From: Candidatus Omnitrophota bacterium
GTDB taxonomy: Bacteria; Omnitrophota; Gorgyraeia; Duberdicusellales; 4484-171
DNA: 64,000 bases
Direction of reading: 5' to 3'
Assembly (NCBI GenBank): GCA_023227945.1
Contig: JALOCC010000001.1
Coordinates: 124,001 to 188,000, forward strand
A program made the translations under genes and the position numbers. Every line of letters starts with the position of its first letter. Position 1 is the first letter of the stretch. Below the pieces are notes generated by a model. That model was given only the letters and a program-made list of their open reading frames with translations. It was not told the DNA's origin and ran no database searches. This document shows positions 27,283 to 34,826 of this stretch, piece after piece.

Positions 27283-27963
27283 ATGCTATATATCGTCGCC
27301 ACCCCCATAGGTAACCTGGAAGATATAACCCTTCGCGCCATTCGCATACTTAAAGAAGCAGATTTTGTTCTTGCCGAAGATACCCGTAAAACCGGTTTTC
27401 TCCTTGCGCATTTCGGTGTAAAAAAACCACTGGTTAGTTTTTTCGAGCATAGCGAAGTAAAAAAAATTCCCTGGGTAGTTGAAGAGCTTAAAAAAGGCAA
27501 AAATCTTGCACTTGTTTCGGATGCAGGCACGCCTACGCTTTCAGATCCCGGGTATAAACTGGTACGTGAGTGTAGATATGAAAAACTTCCCATTACAATA
27601 ATCCCTGGCCCATCCAGCGTTGCGGCAGCGCTTTCCGGCACCTCCATACCGCATGATAAATTTATATTTTTGGGGTATCTGCCCAGGAAGCATAACGAAC
27701 GCGTAAAGTTAATCGGGAAATTAAAAGGCCTTGAATCGGCTATTGTTTTTTTTGAGTCGCCTTTTAGGATTTTGTCAGCACTGCAGGATATAAAAGAGGT
27801 AACCGGAAATGTAAAAATAGCCATAGCCAGAGAGCTGACAAAAAAATTTGAGGAAGTAGTGGAATCAAATATAGAAGAGGCAATCTTGCGTTTCGAAAAA
27901 GCCAAGCCCAGAGGCGAATTCGTCGTTATCCTTGACGGGAAAGAGATGAATGTGACCTCCTAG
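27283..27963 (+). CDS. rsmI: 16S rRNA (cytidine(1402)-2'-O)-methyltransferase
   Basis: Tetrapyrrole-methylase-fold enzyme that methylates the 2'-hydroxyl of C1402 in the decoding centre. It begins with LYIVATPIGNLEDITLRA, the family signature, followed by FVLAEDTRKTGFLL, LVSDAGTPTLSDPGYKLV and IPGPSSVAAALSGTSIP. The length of 226 is within the family range of the catalytic part without a C-terminal extension. Its start lies at the edge of an inverted repeat. The pyr promoter begins just after its stop codon. Confidence 0.94.
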   Translation: MLYIVATPIGNLEDITLRAIRILKEADFVLAEDTRKTGFLLAHFGVKKPLVSFFEHSEVKKIPWVVEELKKGKNLALVSDAGTPTLSDPGYKLVRECRYEKLPITIIPGPSSVAAALSGTSIPHDKFIFLGYLPRKHNERVKLIGKLKGLESAIVFFESPFRILSALQDIKEVTGNVKIAIARELTKKFEEVVESNIEEAILRFEKAKPRGEFVVILDGKEMNVTS

Positions 27964-27970
27964 GTTGTTC

Positions 27971-27999
27971 TTGACATTTCCTGCTATATAAGGTATATT
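27971..27999 (+). promoter_or_regulatory. Promoter of the pyrR-pyrB operon
   Basis: TTGACA (27971-27976), 17-base spacer, TATATT (27994-27999). It feeds the PyrR attenuation leader. Confidence 0.85.
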
Positions 28000-28009
28000 C
28001 TATAAAACC

Positions 28010-28107
28010 TTTAAGTCGGTCCAGAGAGGCTGGTAAGGGGAAAAAATGAATATAATACTATACAAAAACAACAACCCTGTACCCAAAAAGTACGGGGTAT
28101 TTTTTTT
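28010..28107 (+). promoter_or_regulatory. PyrR-dependent transcription attenuator (PyrR-binding loop plus terminator)
   Basis: GGTCCAGAGAGGCT at 28018-28031 matches the known PyrR RNA-binding consensus ARUCCNGNGAGGYU at every position but the first. It is followed by a terminator: ACCCTGTAC (28074-28082) with GTACGGGGT (28090-28098) and a T-run (28100-28107). In Bacillus, PyrR with bound UMP stabilises the binding loop and so favours the terminator; the same scheme is expected here. Confidence 0.9.
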
Positions 28108-28116
28108 AATGAGGCA

Positions 28117-28205
28117 GCAACTTTTCAAGGCGAAGACGACGAAAAGTTGCGTAGCCGAATTAACCCTGTACCGTGCGAACAAAGTGAGCTCTGGTACAGG
28201 GTTAA
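28117..28205. repeat. Two inverted repeats between the attenuator and pyrR
   Basis: GCAACTTTTC (28117-28126) pairs with GAAAAGTTGC (28141-28150). TTAACCCTGTACC (28160-28172) pairs with GGTACAGGGTTAA (28193-28205). The second right arm could also pair over 11 bases with the left arm of the attenuator terminator. Confidence 0.85.
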
Positions 28206-28223
28206 GAGCTAAGCCATAAACGT

Positions 28224-28814
28224 ATGAGCCAATTTAAAGAAAAAGCAAAAATATTAAACGCGGAAGAAATAAAACGTACCCTCCAGCGGCTTGCCCATCA
28301 GATTCTGGAGAGCAATCCTAATCTTGCAGATATTGTTTTGGTAGGCATACAGACACGTGGAGTTTATCTCGCAAAGCGCATTCAGGCTACTTTTCAAGAG
28401 ATAGAGGCAGTGGATATACCGCTGGGCGTTCTCGATATAACTTTATACCGCGATGATTTAACCACCGTTGGTGTGCGCCCGGTAGTTAAAGAAACAAAAA
28501 TAGATTTTGATTTAACCGATAAAACAGTTGTGCTTATAGACGATGTGCTGTTTACCGGAAGAACCATCCGCGCAGCGCTTGATGAATTAATGGATTTTGG
28601 CCGGCCCAAAATTGTCGCGCTTTTGGTTTTAATTGACAGGGGCCACAGGGAGCTGCCTATACGGGCGGATTTTGTCGGAAAAAATATCCCTACTTCAAAA
28701 AACGAAACTGTAGAAGTGCGTTTACAAGAACTTGACGGGCTTGACGAGGTTGCTATAGGCGAGAAAGTCTTAGACACGAATGGCTACGAATCTGGGGCGA
28801 ATTTCCACGAATGA
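28224..28814 (+). CDS. pyrR: Bifunctional pyr operon regulator / uracil phosphoribosyltransferase
   Basis: RNA-binding attenuation protein that senses UMP and often has uracil phosphoribosyltransferase activity. Markers are the PRPP motif [21 protein letters not shown], the [14 protein letters not shown] segment and RPVVKET. The target RNA loop lies in its own leader at 28018, so the gene is autoregulated. The natural family end lies near [14 protein letters not shown]; the last codons ([12 protein letters not shown]) resemble a CGAAT-type repeat tract. Its stop overlaps the pyrB start by four bases (ATGA). Confidence 0.95.
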   Translation: MSQFKEKAKILNAEEIKRTLQRLAHQILESNPNLADIVLVGIQTRGVYLAKRIQATFQEIEAVDIPLGVLDITLYRDDLTTVGVRPVVKETKIDFDLTDKTVVLIDDVLFTGRTIRAALDELMDFGRPKIVALLVLIDRGHRELPIRADFVGKNIPTSKNETVEVRLQELDGLDEVAIGEKVLDTNGYESGANFHE

Positions 28815-29770
28815 GAAAATCTAATAGTATAAACTGGACAAAAAAAGACCTGCTTGATTTAGAAAATTTAAGCAAGGAAGAAATAGAATTAATACTTCAA
28901 ACCGCAGCTTCATTTAAAGAAGTTTCAGCCAGAGAAGTCAAGAAAGTTCCTGCTCTTCGCGGCAAAACCGTGGTCAACCTTTTTTATGAACCTTCCACCC
29001 GCACGCGTATATCGTTTGAAATAGCCGCAAAAAGGCTTTCTGCAGATGTTATAAATATTGCTACAGAAACCTCAAGTGTACGTAAGGGGGAAACCCTTAT
29101 AGATACCGGAAAAAACATCGAAGCCCTTAAGGTCGATATTATTATAATGCGGCACAACTATTCAGGCGCGGCAGTTATGCTTGCCAGGCACTTAAGAGCA
29201 AGTGTAGTAAATGCAGGGGACGGCTGGCACGAGCACCCGACACAGGCGCTTTTAGACATGTTTACACTTCGCGAAAAATTAGGCCGCTTGGAAGGCTTAA
29301 ACGTAAGCATAGTCGGCGATATCGCCCATTCGCGAGTGGCGCGTTCGAATATCTGGGGGCTTACGAAACTGGGGGCAAAAGTCACTGTTTGTGCGCCAAA
29401 GATTCTTATACCATTATCAATTGAGCAAATGGGCGTGCGCGTTATTCATAATATCGAAGATGCCCTTGCCGGGGCAGACGCCATAAATGTTTTACGGATG
29501 CAGTTTGAACGCGACAAGGAAAAAGCCTTCCCCAGCCAGCTTGAATATTTTAAAAGTTTCGGGATAACCAAAGAGAGGCTTAAAAGCGCGAAGAAAAATA
29601 TTATCGTAATGCACCCCGGGCCGATTAATCGCGGAGTTGAAATGTCAAGCGAAGTGGCTGATGGCGCAAATTCAGTTATCTTAGAACAAGTTACAAACGG
29701 CATAGCTGTTCGAATGGCGGTACTCTTCCTGGTTGCGCAGGCGAATGATTATATTAAGAAGAATAAATAA
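28811..29770 (+). CDS. pyrB: Aspartate carbamoyltransferase catalytic subunit
   Basis: Second step of de novo pyrimidine synthesis: carbamoyl phosphate plus aspartate to carbamoylaspartate. The carbamoyl phosphate loop STRTR is at residues 62-66 in [13 protein letters not shown], and [15 protein letters not shown] and [10 protein letters not shown] follow. At 319 residues it is of normal length. Translationally coupled to pyrR by an ATGA overlap. No regulatory subunit pyrI is seen. Confidence 0.96.
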   Translation: MRKSNSINWTKKDLLDLENLSKEEIELILQTAASFKEVSAREVKKVPALRGKTVVNLFYEPSTRTRISFEIAAKRLSADVINIATETSSVRKGETLIDTGKNIEALKVDIIIMRHNYSGAAVMLARHLRASVVNAGDGWHEHPTQALLDMFTLREKLGRLEGLNVSIVGDIAHSRVARSNIWGLTKLGAKVTVCAPKILIPLSIEQMGVRVIHNIEDALAGADAINVLRMQFERDKEKAFPSQLEYFKSFGITKERLKSAKKNIIVMHPGPINRGVEMSSEVADGANSVILEQVTNGIAVRMAVLFLVAQANDYIKKNK

Positions 29771-29771
29771 T

Positions 29772-29953
29772 ACACAGATGATCGCAGATTTTGAGAAAGT
29801 ATCACGTAACAAGTATCCTCGCCACCATATAAAAACATTTAGGCGAGTCCACTTGGAGTGGAGGTAACACGCCTTAAAAAACGTGATACCTGTTACGTGT
29901 GACGTGATACGTAATCTGTGCTAATCTGTTTTTCAATCTGTGATTATCTGTGT
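29772..29953. repeat. Mosaic repeat element A, core 1 (copy 2)
   Basis: Almost identical to 23021-23182, with outer arms ACACAGATGATCGCAGATTT and AATCTGTGATTATCTGTGT. It separates pyrB from pyrC and ends 22 bases before the pyrC ATG. Confidence 0.9.
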
Positions 29954-29975
29954 GAGCCGAACGAAGTGAGGCGAA

Positions 29976-31280
29976 ATGAAACTATTAATTAAAAACGGGC
30001 ACGTAATTTCCCCGGCTGACAATTTAAATGAGATTTATGATATTTTGGTGCAGGATAACAAAATATCCAAAATTGGCAGGAACTTAAAAGAAATCGCCGA
30101 CAACACAATTGATGCCAAAGATAAAATAGTTATACCAGGTATAGTTGATATGCACGTGCATTTAAGAGAGCCGGGCAGGGAAGATAAAGAAACTATTTCC
30201 TCAGGCACGCAGGCTGCCCTCGCCGGGGGAGTGACCAGCATAGTTAGTATGCCTAATACTCTTATCCCGATAGACTCAATCGAAAACGTAAAACTCCTTA
30301 AGGGTATTATAGAAAAAAAATCCCAAGCAAATGTTTTTATCTGCGCCGCAATCACGAAGGACAGAGTGGGAAGAGAATTAACAAATATAGCAAGATTTAA
30401 GAAAGAAGGTATTGTTGCTATTTCTGATGATGGCGCTTCAGTGGATAATGCTGATGTGATGTTAAAAGCGCTTAAGAAGGCAAAAGACACAAGGGTAACC
30501 GTAATCTGCCACTCGGAGGATAAATTCCTTTCTGCAGGCGGAGTAGTTAACCTAGGGTTTACATCAACCAAGATGGGGCTGCGTGGAATTTCCAAGGAAT
30601 CAGAGTATAAGAGGGTAAGGCGGGACATAGAACTGGCAGAAAGAATAGATGCGCCTATACATATTACTCACGTAAGTTGCCTTGAGTCAGTTGAGATAAT
30701 TGCTAAAGCAAAAAAGAAAGGTGTAAAGGTAACCGCTGATACGGCACCGCATTATTTTTCTGTTTCCGAGGAAGCTGTCTGGGGTTACGATACAAATTTG
30801 AAAATGAACCCGCCGCTAAGAACAAAAGAAGATGTTTTAGCGATAAGGGACGGATTAAAACAGGGCGTAATCGATGTAATAGCTTCAGACCATGCGCCGC
30901 ATACCGAGAATGAAAAAGAAATTGAATTCGAGCGTGCAGAATTCGGAGTGATAGGGCTTGAGACCGAACTCTCTGCTGCAATTACCTATCTTGTTGAGGG
31001 GAAAGTTCTGGATATGGTTGAGCTGGTCAAAAAAATAACCATAAATCCCGCAAAAATTTTGGGGATAAATAGAGGCACTCTCAGCACAGGTAAACCCGCG
31101 GATATTACTGTAATTTCAAAAGACAAAGAATGGGTTGTAAGGCGCGACCGGTTTTTTTCGAAATCAAAAAACAGCGCATTTTTGGGCAAAACACTTAAAG
31201 GCGTTGTTGAGTACACTATTTTAGGTGGACGAATAGTTTATGTGAATAACGCAGATGATCACCGATTGGGAAGCAGATGA
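29976..31280 (+). CDS. pyrC: Dihydroorotase
   Basis: Amidohydrolase that closes carbamoylaspartate to dihydroorotate. The metal motif MHVHLREPG is at residues 59-67 (His60, His62); further ligands are in ICHSEDK and THVSCLES, and the catalytic Asp is in IASDHAPHT. The 434-residue length is that of the type I multicomponent-like enzyme. Its conserved part ends near GGRIVYVN; the tail ADDHRLGSR and the stop lie in the left arm of the next repeat element. Start chosen at the ATG following the GCGAAGTGAGGCGAA leader found also before EndoQ. Confidence 0.95.
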   Translation: MKLLIKNGHVISPADNLNEIYDILVQDNKISKIGRNLKEIADNTIDAKDKIVIPGIVDMHVHLREPGREDKETISSGTQAALAGGVTSIVSMPNTLIPIDSIENVKLLKGIIEKKSQANVFICAAITKDRVGRELTNIARFKKEGIVAISDDGASVDNADVMLKALKKAKDTRVTVICHSEDKFLSAGGVVNLGFTSTKMGLRGISKESEYKRVRRDIELAERIDAPIHITHVSCLESVEIIAKAKKKGVKVTADTAPHYFSVSEEAVWGYDTNLKMNPPLRTKEDVLAIRDGLKQGVIDVIASDHAPHTENEKEIEFERAEFGVIGLETELSAAITYLVEGKVLDMVELVKKITINPAKILGINRGTLSTGKPADITVISKDKEWVVRRDRFFSKSKNSAFLGKTLKGVVEYTILGGRIVYVNNADDHRLGSR

Positions 31281-31475
31281 TCACCGATTTGAGAAAGTAT
31301 CAGGTAACAGGTATCACGTAACACGTCATTGGATAAACAGAGAATTTAAAAAGACGCGGTACGTCCACTCAAAGTGGACTCGCCTAAATATTTTTATATG
31401 GTGGCGAGGTTACGTGCGGCGTGGTACATAACCTATCTGTGCTCATCTGCGATTTGAATCTGTGCTAATCTGTGT
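31249..31475. repeat. Mosaic repeat element A, core 1 in reversed orientation (copy 3)
   Basis: Same outer words (GCAGATGATCACCGATT and AATCTGTGCTAATCTGTGT), but the core TCCACT...AGTGGACTCGCCTAAAT...TATATGGTGGCGAGG is the reverse complement of the cores at 23021 and 29772. It overlaps the pyrC 3' end and touches the start codon of the next gene. Confidence 0.88.
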
Positions 31476-31961
31476 ATGAAGTTTATAGTTACAAGGGAAT
31501 TAGGGAAGCTTGTAAGGTGGTTAAGAATTATAGGGTTTGATGCGGTTTTTTACGACAAAGAAAGTAAGGGCACGCTTATAATCCAAGCCTTGCGCGATGA
31601 TAGAATAATTGTTACAAGGACCAAAGAAAGAATAGACGACTTGCAAAAGAAAACAATAGTTGTAACTTGCGATAATGTAAAAGAGCAGCTGCAAGAAGTT
31701 ATTGGAAAATTAAAACTTAAAATCGAAGAAGAAAAAATGTTTAGCCGCTGCACGTTATGTAATGAGCTGCTTGTAGCGGCTAAAAAGGAAGAGGTTAAAG
31801 AACTTATCCCGGAACGTGTCTATAACCAGCAAACAGCTTTTAAAAAATGCTCCGCTTGCGGCAAGGTTTACTGGCAGGGAAGCCATTTGGCCAAGGTTAG
31901 CGCCATTGTGAACGAATTTCAGAGAACAGACAACAGAAAACAGAGAACAGAGGGAAAATAA
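31476..31961 (+). CDS. Mut7-C RNase domain protein with zinc ribbon
   Basis: Matches the Mut7-C family: a PIN-fold RNase-like half (MKFIVTRELGKLVRWLRIIGFDAVFY, with acidic residues including Asp22 and Asp27) followed by a zinc ribbon with four cysteines at 92, 95, 125 and 128 and the family ending CGKVYWQGSH. RNA processing or decay is predicted, and the substrate is unknown. The start codon is adjacent to the repeat element without a ribosome site. The last 13 or so residues (RTDNRKQRTEGK) come from an ACAGACAACAGAAAACAGAGAACAGAG repeat tract. Confidence 0.85.
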   Translation: MKFIVTRELGKLVRWLRIIGFDAVFYDKESKGTLIIQALRDDRIIVTRTKERIDDLQKKTIVVTCDNVKEQLQEVIGKLKLKIEEEKMFSRCTLCNELLVAAKKEEVKELIPERVYNQQTAFKKCSACGKVYWQGSHLAKVSAIVNEFQRTDNRKQRTEGK

Positions 31962-32065
31962 ATGCAGAGGACAGAAGACAGAAGGACGAGGGACGATAAA
32001 ATTTCTAAAATCGTTTCTTCTGCGATCATCTGTTTTGTAATCTGTGATCATCTGTGTGAACCGAG
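31918..32065. repeat. ACAGAG-type tract and partial element A arm before the EndoQ-like gene
   Basis: Tandem AGAACAGACAACAGAAAAC-like words are followed by the complement-free arm TTCTGCGATCATCTGTTTTGTAATCTGTGATCATCTGTGT, the same right arm found before glmS. Confidence 0.75.
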
Positions 32066-32080
32066 CGAAGCGAGGAAAAA

Positions 32081-33313
32081 ATGGAATTTGTAGCAGATTT
32101 TCACATTCATTCTAAATATTCACGGGCAACCTCCAGAGATATGGATGTCAAGCATATTGCTGATTGGGCAAAGCTAAAGGGAATTGCTCTGATGGGTACC
32201 GGAGACTTTACCCATCATTTATGGCTTCAGGAGCTAAAAGCAAATTTGGAAGATTTAGGTAACGGCCTATTTAAGCACAAAAATATTCATTTTATACTTA
32301 CCGCTGAGGTAAGCAGTATTTATTCTAAGAAGGGTAAGGTCTATCGCATACACAACCTTATTTTTGCCCCGTCTTTTAAAACCGTAGAAAAAATAAATGC
32401 AACACTGGGCAGGCAAGGCAATTTAGCCAGTGACGGCCGTCCAATTCTTGGTTTAGACGCAGAAGAGCTGGCGCGCATTGTTTTTGATATTGATGAAAAT
32501 TGCATGGTTATTCCGGCTCACGCATGGACTCCCTGGTTTAGCCTTTTTGGTTCGATGTCCGGATTTAACAAAATAGAGGATTGTTTTGGCAAACAGACCT
32601 CCAAAATATTTGCCCTGGAAACCGGGCTTTCTTCTGACCCGGCAATGAATTGGCGCTTGTCCGCGCTTGATAAGTTTTCTTTGATTTCTAATTCAGACAG
32701 CCACTCGCCTTCCCGTATCGGCAGGGAAGCAAACGTTTTTAACTGTGAGCTTAATTATTCAGAAATTAAAAAAGTTTTAGAGAAGAAAGACAAAAATAAA
32801 TTCTTATACACAATAGAGTTTTTCCCCGAGGAAGGGAAATACCATTTTGACGGCCACAGAAATTGCAACTTGAGGCTGTCGCCTCAAGAAACTAAAAAAT
32901 ATAAAGGCATTTGCCCGAGATGCTCAAAGCCTGTAACCAGAGGGGTTTTAAACAGGGTTGATGAGCTTGCGGACAGAGCTGAGGGTTTTAGGCCGGAGGG
33001 CGCAATAGATTATAAAAGCATGGTTAGCCTTGATGAGATAATTGCGGACGTAAAAGGCGTAGACAAGAAAAGCAAAGCCGTAGAAAAAGAATACCTTAAT
33101 GTTTTATCCAGCTTTTCGTCCGAGTTCGACATTCTCATAAAGGTGCCGGAGGCTGAACTTTTTTCCAAACTTCCCGAAAAAATAGCCGAAGGAATAAAAC
33201 GGGTAAGGGAAGGTAGATTAAAAATAGAGCCCGGCTACGACGGAGAATACGGCAAAATTAAAATTTTTGGCGGCGAAGAAGAAAAGAAAAACGAACAGTT
33301 GACGTTATTTTAA
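32081..33313 (+). CDS. EndoQ-like DNA repair endonuclease (PHP domain plus zinc ribbon) with C-terminal clamp-binding motif
   Basis: PHP-fold nuclease of the endonuclease Q family, which nicks DNA 5' of uracil, hypoxanthine and other lesions. The PHP metal motif DFHIHSKYS is at residues 6-14, more ligands are in TGDFTHH, PAHAWTPW and SNSDSHSPSRIG, and a zinc ribbon uses Cys262, 278 and 281 and a nearby partner. The last five residues, QLTLF (406-410), match the bacterial sliding-clamp binding consensus QL(S/D)LF, which in this organism would dock on DnaN. Archaeal EndoQ is known to work with PCNA. At 410 residues it is of family length. Confidence 0.87.
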   Translation: MEFVADFHIHSKYSRATSRDMDVKHIADWAKLKGIALMGTGDFTHHLWLQELKANLEDLGNGLFKHKNIHFILTAEVSSIYSKKGKVYRIHNLIFAPSFKTVEKINATLGRQGNLASDGRPILGLDAEELARIVFDIDENCMVIPAHAWTPWFSLFGSMSGFNKIEDCFGKQTSKIFALETGLSSDPAMNWRLSALDKFSLISNSDSHSPSRIGREANVFNCELNYSEIKKVLEKKDKNKFLYTIEFFPEEGKYHFDGHRNCNLRLSPQETKKYKGICPRCSKPVTRGVLNRVDELADRAEGFRPEGAIDYKSMVSLDEIIADVKGVDKKSKAVEKEYLNVLSSFSSEFDILIKVPEAELFSKLPEKIAEGIKRVREGRLKIEPGYDGEYGKIKIFGGEEEKKNEQLTLF

Positions 33314-33316
33314 TAG

Positions 33317-33505
33317 CACAAATGAACGCAGATTAGCACAGATAAATTTCACTATAATTGATATACGATAGAAATACGGTGGAAACACAGTAGATATACA
33401 ATCGTATTTCTACTGTATATCGCGAGCGGAGCGAGCGTATTTCAACCGTGTTTCTATTTCTTATCTGTGGCAATTTGGTTCAAACCCGCGCTAATTTATG
33501 TAAAA
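33317..33505. repeat. Mosaic repeat element A, core 2 (copy 2)
   Basis: Core AATTTCACTATAATTGATATACGATAG...ATCGCGAGCGGAGCGAGCG as at 25195-25320, with outer arms reduced to CGCAGATTAGCACAGAT and TTATCTGTGGCAATTTGG. Confidence 0.85.
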
Positions 33506-33510
33506 CAAAT

Positions 33511-34005
33511 ATGAAAGTAGCGATAATTTCTTATTCATTTTCCGGTAATACCAAAAGAGCGTGTGTGTTTTTGATGGAAAAAATCAAAGAAAAAAATATT
33601 GAGGCAGCCATATTTGATTTAAAACCGTCCCGGGAAGAAAAAAAATTTTTGCTGCAATGCCGTGATGCTTTCTATAAACACAAAATAGAAATTCAGAACC
33701 CAGTTTCTGAACTAAATACTTATGATTTTGTAATTTTCGCATCTCCGGTATGGGCGTTTACTTTTGCACCGGCGTTGCGCGCCTATTTGGAAAACATAAA
33801 AGATTTAACCGATAAAAAATGCGCCTGCTTTTTAACCTATGGCAGCGGCATGGGGAAGAACAAGGCCTTAGAAGAGTTAGAGGAGATTTTAAAAGCAAAA
33901 GGCGCACGGATTTTATTTTCCAAAAACATACCTGGGTCTAAAACTAAAGATAAAGAATATTTAGAGGAACAGTTTAAATCTTTGGTAGATATAATTAGTG
34001 ATTAA
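33511..34005 (+). CDS. Flavodoxin-like protein
   Basis: A 164-residue flavodoxin fold: the FMN phosphate loop SYSFSGNTKRA follows the first strand MKVAII, then FVIFASPVWAFTFAPALRAYL and KCACFLTYGSGMGKNKALEEL. Expected to bind FMN and carry electrons or act as an NAD(P)H-quinone-type oxidoreductase; partner unknown. The open frame extends upstream to 33448 through the repeat element, but that part is not protein-like, and the ATG at 33511 begins the first strand. The GT-AAAACAAAT leader resembles that before glmS and pabB. Confidence 0.83.
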   Translation: MKVAIISYSFSGNTKRACVFLMEKIKEKNIEAAIFDLKPSREEKKFLLQCRDAFYKHKIEIQNPVSELNTYDFVIFASPVWAFTFAPALRAYLENIKDLTDKKCACFLTYGSGMGKNKALEELEEILKAKGARILFSKNIPGSKTKDKEYLEEQFKSLVDIISD

Positions 34006-34140
34006 GGTTACGAATGTTACGAAAGTTACGCAGGTTACGAAGGTTACAATAAACCTTCGATATTTGAAATGTAACATTCGTAACTTCCCGTAACCTGCCT
34101 CGCCTTGCTCGGCAAGGCGGGCATCCGCAACCTTCGTAAC
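34006..34140. repeat. Inverted repeat GGTTACGAAGGTTACG family (copy 1)
   Basis: GTTACGAATGTTACGAAAGTTACGCAGG is matched by CCTTCGATA...GTAACATTCGTAAC...CCGTAACCTGCC...CCTTCGTAAC. A second copy lies at 57570-57677 before atpD. This copy lies between the flavodoxin gene and tRNA-Arg. Confidence 0.88.
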
Positions 34141-34154
34141 AGGATTATTTAATT

Positions 34155-34226
34155 GTCCCTGTAGCCCAACGGATAGGGCGTTGGCCTCCGGAGCCAAAAA
34201 TGGCAGTTCGATTCTGCCCAGGGACG
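34155..34226 (+). tRNA. tRNA-Arg (anticodon CCG)
   Basis: Acceptor GTCCCTG/CAGGGAC, anticodon loop CTCCGGA on TTGGC/GCCAA, T-loop AGTTCGATT, discriminator G. CCA not encoded. Confidence 0.92.
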
Positions 34227-34243
34227 CGAATAAAATAAGGATT

Positions 34244-34300
34244 ATGTAACACGTAACAAGTAGCACGTTTTAGGCTTGTTACCTGTTACGTGATACATGA
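34244..34300. repeat. Inverted repeat GTAACACGTAACAAGTAGCACG
   Basis: Left arm TATGTAACACGTAACAAG pairs with CTTGTTACCTGTTACGTGATACATG. The words resemble the middle arms of mosaic element A. It lies 9 bases before the next gene. Confidence 0.8.
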
Positions 34301-34308
34301 AATAAAAA

Positions 34309-34764
34309 ATGAACATCTCAGTAATCGGCGGGTCGACTTGTTCGAAGAAAGATTATAAAATAGCAAAAGAGCTTGGTTCGCTCATTGCTAAAGAAGGTTG
34401 GACTTTAATCTGCGGCGGAAGAAGCGGGATTATGGAGGCTGCCTGCCGCGGCGCAAAAGAAGCCGGCGGCACAACGGTTGCGATTTTACCAAGCGCTGAC
34501 GGTAAAGACGCCAATCGTTACGTAGATGTAAAAATTCCTACAGGTTTAGGCTACGCGAGAAATGTTTTAGTTGTCAGAGCTTCGAAAATAATTATAGCGG
34601 TATCAGGAAAATATGGCACGCTTTCGGAGATTGCTTTTGCTTTTAATGAGGGTAGAACCGTCCTTGGAATAAATACTTGGGGCATTAAAGGTGTGGTAAA
34701 AGTTAAAAATGCCGAAACTGCTATCCAATATATAAAAAGTAAAATTCCCCAAGAGGCTAAGTAG
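34309..34764 (+). CDS. TIGR00725-like LOG-family Rossmann protein
   Basis: A 151-residue Rossmann-fold protein related to the LOG/lysine-decarboxylase-like nucleotide-binding family: ISVIGGSTCSKKDYKIAKELG, CGGRSGIMEAACRGAKEAGG (phosphate-binding loop) and VSGKYGTLSEIAFAFNEGRTVLG. LOG enzymes hydrolyse nucleoside 5'-monophosphates with adenine-type bases; this short subfamily lacks a proven activity. The start lies at the edge of an inverted repeat. It precedes carB by about 60 bases. Confidence 0.83.
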   Translation: MNISVIGGSTCSKKDYKIAKELGSLIAKEGWTLICGGRSGIMEAACRGAKEAGGTTVAILPSADGKDANRYVDVKIPTGLGYARNVLVVRASKIIIAVSGKYGTLSEIAFAFNEGRTVLGINTWGIKGVVKVKNAETAIQYIKSKIPQEAK

Positions 34765-34826
34765 CCAAAATATATTAACCGACTATAACAATAAAACAAT
34801 TTTTCCAACGGAGAAAGGGAGGTATT

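Noticed and set aside
29772..31475. Mosaic repeats as attachment sites of an integrated element carrying pyrC
   Set aside because: pyrC is a core gene in pathway order, and the same elements border many other housekeeping genes, so an island bounded by them is not supported.
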